Shown here: positions 1 through 5,093 of the stretch, piece by piece
Layout: each line of letters begins with the position of its first letter
How positions within the stretch are numbered: position 1 is the first letter of the stretch
From: an uncultured Selenomonadales bacterium
GTDB lineage: Bacteria; Bacillota_C; Negativicutes; Selenomonadales; Selenomonadaceae
Direction of reading: 5' to 3'
DNA: 6,310 nucleotides
Assembly: GCA_937907035.1 (NCBI GenBank)
Contig: CALCTX010000323.1
Location: forward strand, 1-6,310
Notes under the pieces: model-generated
Seen by the model: the letters and a program-made list of their open reading frames with translations, nothing else
Told to the model about the DNA's origin: nothing
The model's database searches: none
Made by a program: the position numbers and the translations under genes

Positions 1-9
1 TTCAATTCA

Positions 10-1128
10 TTACATCAACGGTGAACCGCAATTCGGACAGAACTTTCCGGTCTGTGGTCCGGTCCAGCCGCAGCTCTGGCATCTTGCCTGCATCGGCTGC
101 TGATTTGCCATCCCCTGATTCATCATGCCTTGCTGCATCGGCATCTGATTTTGCATTGGCATACCATTCATCTGCTGCATACCCGGCTGCATCATTCCTT
201 GATTCATCATCCCCGGCTGCATCGGCATACCATTTGCCTGTGGTGCCCGGCAATCCATTTGCATATTGACCATCCCCGGTGGCATTGGAGGGATTGACTG
301 TGGCATACCATTCATCTGTTGCATACCCGGCTGCATCATTCCCTGATTCATCATCCCCGGCTGCATTCCGGCCTGCATCATTCCCTGTTGCATACCCTGC
401 ATCATCGAATTGGCATTATTATTGCCCATAGCTCCCAAAACTGCTCCGAGCGCACCAACAATTGACATAGCGCCAAATCCGCTCATATTCATGCCATTAG
501 TGTACGACCCCGGCATTGCCTGCCGCCGCAATACTGCTACGCATTCGCGGCTCATAGCATCATACTGCCGATACAATTCCTCCGACCGGGTTGTCGGAAG
601 GTTATTATCATCGGTAAGATCAACATGGATCTGATTGAACCATGGTGAATTCACCTGAATATTGAGGTGGAAATCATAGGAATACTCATATTCCGGCGGA
701 TCATAGCTGACCATGCGGCCATCTTCGCCCTCGGTCTTTAATTCATGACGGTTTTCCCGAATATCGACACTTGCTCCGGTTACCTGTGACAGATCAATAA
801 TATCCGGATTGGTGTTGCGCCAGTCATTGCCCCGGGCAACGCAGAATTTCCCGGCTGTGGTATCAATATAAACCTTCAAGTTGTAACCATATACTGCTGT
901 CGGATTGAACGCAGCAACAGCCGCTCTGTTATTCTCCCGATATTCCAGCTGACGTTTGATATCATCAAGTGTAGCCTGCTTACGTCCCGTAAAGAACGGA
1001 GATAACTTTGCTTCGCAATCATTACAGATTCTGTTTCCGTCCTTAAGTGAATTGTTGTCAAACAATACACCCAATTTTGCCCCGCACAAATTACAAAATT
1101 TGTCTTCGACTAAACCAAACCATGCCAT
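10..1128 (-). CDS. DUF4428-type zinc-ribbon protein with Met/Gln-rich repeat tail
   Basis: A 372-residue protein of unknown function with a zinc-binding motif at each end. Residues 12-38 hold CxxC...CxxC (C12, C15, C35, C38), followed by KLSPFFTGRK, as in DUF4428 proteins. Residues 75-200 form a soluble domain with runs typical of that family (DWRNTNPDIIDLSQVTG, YEYSYDFHLNIQVN, SPWF). Residues 216-235 are Gly/Ala-rich and hydrophobic, perhaps a packing or membrane-touching helix. Residues 242-348 are low complexity, dominated by Met, Gln, Gly, Pro and Asn, with a duplicated 22-residue unit. The C-terminus is a second zinc ribbon (C350, C353, C364, C367). The ATG at 1128 is chosen because GGAGG (1137-1141) sits 8 bases upstream; an in-frame TTG at 1146 lies upstream of that site. 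The gene is 99 bases after the radical SAM gene on the same strand, so co-transcription is possible but unproven. There is no signal peptide, so it is probably cytoplasmic. Family assignment is from recalled motifs. Confidence 0.88.
   Translation of the reverse strand: MAWFGLVEDKFCNLCGAKLGVLFDNNSLKDGNRICNDCEAKLSPFFTGRKQATLDDIKRQLEYRENNRAAVAAFNPTAVYGYNLKVYIDTTAGKFCVARGNDWRNTNPDIIDLSQVTGASVDIRENRHELKTEGEDGRMVSYDPPEYEYSYDFHLNIQVNSPWFNQIHVDLTDDNNLPTTRSEELYRQYDAMSRECVAVLRRQAMPGSYTNGMNMSGFGAMSIVGALGAVLGAMGNNNANSMMQGMQQGMMQAGMQPGMMNQGMMQPGMQQMNGMPQSIPPMPPGMVNMQMDCRAPQANGMPMQPGMMNQGMMQPGMQQMNGMPMQNQMPMQQGMMNQGMANQQPMQARCQSCGWTGPQTGKFCPNCGSPLM
157..366. repeat. Two 66-bp direct repeats inside the zinc-ribbon gene
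   Basis: The block at 157-222 recurs at 301-366 with only two differences (C/T at 175/319 and T/C at 199/343). The copies are exactly 144 bases apart, so the reading frame is kept. They encode a 22-residue unit, residues 255-276 and 303-324 of the zinc-ribbon protein, built from QPGM, NQGM and QQMNGM motifs. Shorter relatives of the unit surround both copies. Near-identity at DNA level points to recent duplication or gene conversion, and copy number probably varies between strains. Confidence 0.9.
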
Positions 1129-1136
1129 TATTGTTT

Positions 1137-1141
1137 CCTCC
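1137..1141 (-). promoter_or_regulatory. Shine-Dalgarno site of the zinc-ribbon gene
   Basis: GGAGG on the minus strand, within a longer GAGGGAGG, lies 8 bases before the ATG at 1128. It decides the start: the TTG at 1146 is on the wrong side of this site and has no comparable one of its own. Confidence 0.8.
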
Positions 1142-1160
1142 CTCAATATTTTTATTTATG

Positions 1161-1184
1161 GTATATGGTCTTCTTCCCATACAC
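1161..1184 (-). other. Possible RNA hairpin in the leader of the zinc-ribbon gene
   Basis: On the minus strand, GTGTATGG and CCATATAC pair as an 8-bp stem (seven Watson-Crick pairs and one G-U) closing an 8-base purine loop. The G-U pair becomes an A-C mismatch on the plus strand, so the fold is better on the strand that is transcribed here. No U-tract follows, so it is not a standard intrinsic terminator. It could be a leader structure or chance. Confidence 0.25.
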
Positions 1185-1213
1185 AAAATACCATTTTCCT
1201 GTTACAAAAACAA
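1185..1213 (-). promoter_or_regulatory. Weak candidate promoter for the zinc-ribbon gene
   Basis: On the minus strand, TTGTTT (1213-1208) and TATTTT (1190-1185) are separated by 17 bases. They match the sigma-70 consensus at 3/6 and 4/6. In AT-rich intergenic DNA this is not much better than chance. It is listed because it is the best pair seen in the 99-base gap and would let the gene be transcribed apart from the upstream operon. Confidence 0.2.
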
Positions 1214-1227
1214 GCCCGACCTTCTGA

Positions 1228-2160
1228 CTATTCTTTTAAAACTCCCCGGCCGTCAAAATCCGGAACATATTCTGCCGAGGCCGCCCGCCGTTCCTGAACA
1301 TAACAATCATCCAAGCCCAGATCCAGAGCATGCTCTGCAACACTTTCATATTCAAAAGTTGTCAGCCGCCGGTTGATCTCTTTAAACTCTGTCGCCCGAA
1401 ATAGCGGTGTGTATTGATTCATCAGCGACAACTTTACTTTGCCGGCCAAATTTTCTGCCACCCAGTCCAGCAACGCCATACTGTCCTTACGAGCATTCGG
1501 CAACACTAAATGCCGTACAAGGACTCCTTTAGTCAACAGTCCGTTTTTATCTGTCTGTGGACATCCTTTCAATTCGACCATTTTCAAAATCGCCTGTGTC
1601 GCTACGGCAAAATAATCTGCCGCCGCCGAATAACGAGCTGCCAATTCCGGACTATAATATTTCAGATCCGGCAAAAACACATCGACCATCGGCGCAACAA
1701 ATTCAATCATCGCCACAGTTTCATATCCGCTGCTGTTCCAAACGACCGGCAATGTAAGTCCTTGCTCTTTTGCTGCCCGTAAGGCCGCAACGATCTGCGG
1801 TGCATAATGCGTTGGTGTAACCAAATCAAGCGTCGCCGCGCCCCGTTGCTGCTGCTCAAGAAAGATCTCTGTCAGCCGGGCTGTCGAAACCTCATTTCCT
1901 TGCCCTTCACTGCTGATCACACTGTTTTGACAAAATGCACAACGTAAATTGCAATGCGAAAAGAATACTGTTCCCGCACCCTTCTCCCCGGTTAAACAAG
2001 GTTCCTCCCAAGGATGCAATGAAACCAACGCTATCCGCACCTTATCCCCGGCACCGCAAAAGCCGAGTTCTCCATTCAGCCGGTTAACCCCGCAATGCCT
2101 TGGACATAATTCGCATTGCTTTAATAAGTCATCATATTCCATATCATTATCCTGCTTCAT
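1228..2160 (-). CDS. PflX-type (COG1313) radical SAM iron-sulfur protein
   Basis: A 310-residue radical SAM protein resembling pyruvate formate-lyase activating enzymes. The 4Fe-4S motif CX3CX2C is at C70, C74 and C77 in SHCNLRCAFCQN. By family knowledge this cluster cleaves S-adenosylmethionine to a 5'-deoxyadenosyl radical. An N-terminal Cys cluster (C16, C19, C23, C35; CELCPRHCGVNR) marks the PflX-type group, as do LVTPTHYAPQI (113-123), SSGYE (143-147), VDVFLPDLKYY (159-169), VRHLVLPNA (215-223) and LMNQY (246-250). Length is normal for the group. The target is unknown: no glycyl-radical enzyme is in the window, so the usual 'pyruvate formate-lyase activator' label is not supported. The ATG at 2160 overlaps the transferase stop as ATGA, suggesting translational coupling. 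A second ATG at 2142 (residue 7) has a better Shine-Dalgarno (AGGA, 2153-2150, 7-base spacer) and may be the true start. The stop is TAG. Confidence 0.93.
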   Translation of the reverse strand: MKQDNDMEYDDLLKQCELCPRHCGVNRLNGELGFCGAGDKVRIALVSLHPWEEPCLTGEKGAGTVFFSHCNLRCAFCQNSVISSEGQGNEVSTARLTEIFLEQQQRGAATLDLVTPTHYAPQIVAALRAAKEQGLTLPVVWNSSGYETVAMIEFVAPMVDVFLPDLKYYSPELAARYSAAADYFAVATQAILKMVELKGCPQTDKNGLLTKGVLVRHLVLPNARKDSMALLDWVAENLAGKVKLSLMNQYTPLFRATEFKEINRRLTTFEYESVAEHALDLGLDDCYVQERRAASAEYVPDFDGRGVLKE

Positions 2161-4139
2161 TTTGCCATCAAACGTTCTTCATCAAGGATTGCACCATATT
2201 TTGCCCGATACCATGATATCGCCCGGATCGCATTGATATAGTCCTGCATCGCCGCCTCTTCAACAACCGGTGGCGTACTGCCGTCAAAGCTTTCCGGCAC
2301 TAAAGGTACTGTATCGGCCTTACCGATCGCATTATGCGTGATCCACCAGCCATAATTTACACCCCGCTTGGCTGTCCGTGTCAGACTTTCACCCAATGAA
2401 GTATAAGCAAAGCCCTCCGGCGCGATCATTTCAATGATCGTCGGAACAACATCGATATGACTTCCGGCTGCATCAAACGGCAACAAACCTTTGGTAACCC
2501 CCTTGCCGATGATTATCAAAGGTATTGCACATCGCGTATAGGTATTCGGCGCTTTTTCAATATTGTACCGGTCTGCATGGTCACCAACGACAATAAACAA
2601 ACTATCCGGATATTTCTCCCGGACTGTTTTGATGAAATTTGCCAGTTCCCGGTCTCCGTACCAAAAATGACCGAGCTGCGTTAATAACTCCTCATCTTTT
2701 TGCCTGTCTTTCGGCAACGACTGGCGAACTGCTTCCCTGTCAAAGCCTTTTTCCTCCAGATTAACCGAAAACGGTGCATGATTGCTGGCTGTCAGCAATA
2801 CATTAAAGCTGCTTTCCTGCGGCAACCCCTTCAGCACAGCCGCATAAAGGTACTCATCTTCACAGCCCCAGACCGTCCCCGGTGCCTCCGAAAAATCTCC
2901 CCGGCTGTAGAAATTATCAAACCCCTGAGCCTTAGTAAATTCACCGATCCGTTCCCAAGTCGCCGGCCCGGCGTACCAAAAATTAGTCTGATACCCCAAT
3001 CGTTTCAGTTGCGGAGCCGCCGCTGTCGGATAGGGACCCTTTAACGCTTCCGGCATTGTCGTCAAATACAGATTGGCATCAGCCAGACCGGCCGTAATTC
3101 CCGTCAACGCTGATACTGTATAACCACCATTTGGCAACAGTGCCCCGCAATATGACGATTCCGGTTCAGCCAGCAGTCCTCTCATCCCGGATGCGATCGG
3201 CAACCCTTCATACTTTGGCAATAACGGCCAATTAGCATAGCTTTCGCTGATCAGCAAAAAAATATGTTTTGGTTTATTGATCTGTGCGCCTTGCGCTGTT
3301 TTAGTCAAATAGGTATCAAGATCATTGCTGTCCGGTGCTTTATGCGTAAGTTTGGCCGCCAGCCGCCTGATCTCAAACACAGTAAAATCAAGTCCGTTAC
3401 ACGCCAGCAGCCGGTTATTCGTCGTATACCCGCGGAACACAGCCTGACAATCATCAAGTATCGCTTCATTTAATAAATTATCCTTAGTAATCCCGGCATT
3501 TTCCCAATCGATCGCTGTCTGCCAGCCAAATGCCCCGCCATAATATACCAAACGTGAAACTACAACCAAAACGGCAATAAACATGACTTGAGCAAAGAAT
3601 TTGACCGGTTGTGATAATTCCGTTGGAAAATCCGGTATTTCCCACCGCATCAAATATCGCCAAAACCGGTACAGCTCCCAGCCGAGGATTGCCGCCGCCA
3701 GCAAGCGGACCGGCAAAAAATATTCCATCGTCAATGTGGTCAGGATCGCTCCGATATCATCATGTATTGTATTAAACAACAACTGATTAAACCCGGTATG
3801 AAACTGCTTATAATACGGGAACCTGGCCACATACAGCATTGCCATACCTAAAATAGTTGCCGCATTCAGCCGCTTGAGCATCTTTTCGCCCTGCTGTGCC
3901 GAAAATATTCCCATCAAAAGTGCCGGCAAACCGCAGACGAGAGTTATCACTCCCGCCGTTTGTATACTCAAACGGCTGCCATGCCAAAAAGCCAAAGCTA
4001 TATCAGCCGATCCGACCGCATCGCCCAAATAATCATACATCCATACGATAAAAAACAAGCGAAAAGCAGCCATTACCACCAAATAAAAACCCAGCATCAA
4101 AAGGCCGCGAACCATTGCCCGATAAAATCTCTGCCACAT
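2157..4139 (-). CDS. LtaS-like membrane phosphoglycerol transferase (sulfatase fold)
   Basis: A 660-residue membrane enzyme of the LTA synthase/alkaline phosphatase superfamily. Five hydrophobic helices fall near residues 9-34, 58-80, 93-108, 139-158 and 181-200; the rest should lie outside the membrane. The catalytic domain (about 290-590) has E299 (LLISES), nucleophile candidate T341 (NGGYT), W395 and R397 (ATWER), H454 (ASNHAPF), and D520-H521 (VVGDHADR). These match the LtaS metal ligands, nucleophile threonine and glycerophosphate-contacting residues. LtaS proteins transfer sn-glycerol-1-phosphate from phosphatidylglycerol; acceptor and polymer length cannot be read here. The histidine that LtaS has shortly before this Trp/Arg pair appears replaced (FWYAG, 387-391), so a substrate other than lipoteichoic acid is possible, such as a periplasmic glycan as in OpgB. 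The ATG at 4139 follows GGAGGAG; the open frame extends to 4193 but that part overlaps the regulator gene. It follows the DeoR gene by 2 bases and overlaps the radical SAM gene by 4. Confidence 0.92.
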   Translation of the reverse strand: MWQRFYRAMVRGLLMLGFYLVVMAAFRLFFIVWMYDYLGDAVGSADIALAFWHGSRLSIQTAGVITLVCGLPALLMGIFSAQQGEKMLKRLNAATILGMAMLYVARFPYYKQFHTGFNQLLFNTIHDDIGAILTTLTMEYFLPVRLLAAAILGWELYRFWRYLMRWEIPDFPTELSQPVKFFAQVMFIAVLVVVSRLVYYGGAFGWQTAIDWENAGITKDNLLNEAILDDCQAVFRGYTTNNRLLACNGLDFTVFEIRRLAAKLTHKAPDSNDLDTYLTKTAQGAQINKPKHIFLLISESYANWPLLPKYEGLPIASGMRGLLAEPESSYCGALLPNGGYTVSALTGITAGLADANLYLTTMPEALKGPYPTAAAPQLKRLGYQTNFWYAGPATWERIGEFTKAQGFDNFYSRGDFSEAPGTVWGCEDEYLYAAVLKGLPQESSFNVLLTASNHAPFSVNLEEKGFDREAVRQSLPKDRQKDEELLTQLGHFWYGDRELANFIKTVREKYPDSLFIVVGDHADRYNIEKAPNTYTRCAIPLIIIGKGVTKGLLPFDAAGSHIDVVPTIIEMIAPEGFAYTSLGESLTRTAKRGVNYGWWITHNAIGKADTVPLVPESFDGSTPPVVEEAAMQDYINAIRAISWYRAKYGAILDEERLMAK

Positions 4140-4141
4140 AT

Positions 4142-4909
4142 TTACTCCTCCGGTAAAATTATCTTTACCCCATAGTTTTCTGCCGCCTGACAAATATTTC
4201 CCGCCGGACGTGAATCAGTTATCAACCCGGCCAGCGCATCCAAGGTCACATAATTATAATTGCCCGCTGTACTCAATTTTTTTGCTTCAGCAACTACATA
4301 AGACTTTTTAGAAACCCGGACAATAGCCGCTTTATTTATCCCATCTTCAATATCATAGGTAGTAACACTGTTTGCACAAATATCGACCCCGACGGCGCCG
4401 ATAAAAGCGATATCCGGTTTCAGATGAGAAATAAACTCCATCGTCATAACATCCCAAAAACCATCCCGGCTCTTATTTATCATACCTCCGGTAAAAATAA
4501 GATTGATCTTCGGACTGCGCGACAAAATAACCAGCACATCGATCATATTAGTCACAACCGTCAATTCCCGTTCTTCTTTGACCAGCAATTCTGCCAGAGC
4601 CAGATTGCTGGTCGACACATCCAAAAACACCATATCATTATCATTGATCAGTTGATTGGCCAATTTAGCTATCTTTCGTTTCCCGCTGATATCTGCATTG
4701 CGCCGGGCCTCGGCTTCCATTGCATGAAGATTTTCCCGGGGCAACACCGCTCCGCCGTAAGTACGCTTAAGCCGGCCCTGTTTCTCCAGATTGCCCAGAT
4801 CTTTTCGTATACAATCCTCCGTCACCCCATAGCGTTTGCTCAAGTCACGTACAGCAACTTTACCGTCCCGCTCCAAGAGACTCATTATATGCTCCTGCCG
4901 TTCTTCCAA
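4142..4909 (-). CDS. DeoR-family transcriptional regulator
   Basis: A 255-residue regulator of normal DeoR length. Residues 2-56 form the N-terminal winged helix-turn-helix: ERQEHI, then VAVRDLSKRYGVTEDCIRKDL and the wing RLKRTYGGAVLP. Residues 75-235 form the DeoR effector-binding domain, with FLDVST (95-100), VVTN (118-121), FTGGMI (139-144) and FIGAVGVD (169-176). Family members usually repress sugar or nucleoside genes and are released by a phosphorylated sugar. Two usual effector motifs are altered: LDSGTT-like is LDVSTS, and the late ADSSK-like motif is VAEAKK (206-211). This suggests a different ligand. The start is non-ATG. TTG at 4909 has AAGGAG 7 bases upstream, whereas TTG at 4915 has it only 1 base away. 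It is the first gene of the operon with the LtaS-like and radical SAM genes, so it probably regulates them and itself. That role is inference. Confidence 0.93.
   Translation of the reverse strand: MEERQEHIMSLLERDGKVAVRDLSKRYGVTEDCIRKDLGNLEKQGRLKRTYGGAVLPRENLHAMEAEARRNADISGKRKIAKLANQLINDNDMVFLDVSTSNLALAELLVKEERELTVVTNMIDVLVILSRSPKINLIFTGGMINKSRDGFWDVMTMEFISHLKPDIAFIGAVGVDICANSVTTYDIEDGINKAAIVRVSKKSYVVAEAKKLSTAGNYNYVTLDALAGLITDSRPAGNICQAAENYGVKIILPEE
4145..4151 (-). promoter_or_regulatory. Shine-Dalgarno site of the LtaS-like gene
   Basis: GGAGGAG on the minus strand ends 5 bases before the ATG at 4139. It also encodes the last two codons (Glu-Glu) of the DeoR gene, so the two genes share sequence and are likely co-translated from one mRNA. 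It fixes the transferase start at 4139. Confidence 0.85.
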
Positions 4910-4916
4910 AAACAAT

Positions 4917-4922
4917 CTCCTT
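4917..4922 (-). promoter_or_regulatory. Shine-Dalgarno site of the DeoR gene, deciding a TTG start
   Basis: AAGGAG on the minus strand lies 7 bases before the TTG at 4909 and only 1 base before the TTG at 4915. The first spacing is normal and the second is not. An ATG further in (4885) would remove the start of the DNA-binding domain. Confidence 0.65.
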
Positions 4923-4932
4923 CACCCCTTGC

Positions 4933-4944
4933 TGATCATGATCA
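4933..4944. promoter_or_regulatory. Perfect 12-bp palindrome in the operon leader, candidate operator
   Basis: TGATCATGATCA reads the same on both strands. It lies between the predicted transcription start of the minus-strand operon (about 4961) and the ribosome binding site of the regulator gene. It has the symmetry expected for a dimeric helix-turn-helix protein such as the adjacent DeoR regulator. Binding there is inferred, not shown. Confidence 0.4.
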
Positions 4945-4959
4945 ATATTTTCAACCTAT

Positions 4960-4992
4960 TTATTATTATTTTACTCGTCAAAATAATAATAA
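4960..4992. repeat. Perfect 13-bp inverted repeat across the operon promoter
   Basis: The left arm 4960-4972 (TTATTATTATTTT) is the exact reverse complement of the right arm 4980-4992, with a 7-base spacer (ACTCGTC). The arms cover the -10 box, most of the spacer and the edge of the -35 box of the best predicted promoter for the DeoR operon. It may be an operator. The TTA-repeat composition makes chance symmetry easier than in mixed sequence. With divergent genes on both sides it is not a terminator between convergent genes. Confidence 0.55.
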
Positions 4993-4996
4993 TCAA
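4968..4996 (-). promoter_or_regulatory. Predicted sigma-70-type promoter of the DeoR-LtaS-like-PflX operon
   Basis: On the minus strand, TTGATT (4996-4991; 4/6 match to TTGACA) and TAAAAT (4973-4968; 5/6 match to TATAAT) are 17 bases apart, the optimal spacing. Transcription would start near 4961, leaving a leader of about 50 bases before the TTG start. A second -35-like TTGACG (4981-4976) lacks a good -10 partner (TAGGTT). Confidence 0.5.
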
Positions 4997-5037
4997 TAAA
5001 CATGGCAAAATCAAACCCTATACCCTTGTATTCAGAA

Positions 5038-5066
5038 AAGACAATTGGTAAAATATCTTTTATACT
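5038..5066 (+). promoter_or_regulatory. Predicted sigma-70-type promoter of clpX
   Basis: AAGACA (5038-5043; 4/6) and TATACT (5061-5066; 5/6) are separated by 17 bases. The predicted start near 5073 gives a leader of about 20 bases that includes the ribosome binding site. No HrcA/CIRCE-like heat-shock inverted repeat is present. Confidence 0.4.
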
Positions 5067-5079
5067 ATTTAAATGAAAC

Positions 5080-5083
5080 GGAG
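5080..5083 (+). promoter_or_regulatory. Shine-Dalgarno site of clpX
   Basis: GGAG lies 10 bases before the ATG at 5094, slightly longer than usual. No other in-frame start lies between it and the zinc-finger coding region, so the start is well supported by the protein alignment as well. Confidence 0.55.
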
Positions 5084-5093
5084 ATAAACTGAG

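Noticed and set aside
157..366. CRISPR-like or mobile-element repeat
   Set aside because: There are only two long copies, in frame within a coding sequence, differing at two bases and matching protein-level repeats; no spacers, terminal inverted repeats or transposase are present.
1129..1227. Intrinsic terminator after the radical SAM gene
   Set aside because: No GC-rich stem followed by a U-tract was found on the minus strand; the only hairpin (1161-1184) is followed by A-rich sequence.
1228..2160. Pyruvate formate-lyase activating enzyme (pflA)
   Set aside because: The N-terminal Cys cluster and the LVTPTHY and RHLVLP motifs place it in the PflX-type group, and no formate-lyase gene is near.
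4424..4999. Plus-strand open frame of 191 codons opposite the DeoR gene
   Set aside because: It is antisense to a clear DeoR protein, has no recognisable domain and ends in AT-repeat sequence giving a run of Asn; it is a shadow.
5073..5087. Four-codon open frame (MKRR, then stop) just before clpX, as a possible leader peptide
   Set aside because: It has no ribosome binding site of its own, overlaps that of clpX, and is short enough to be chance.
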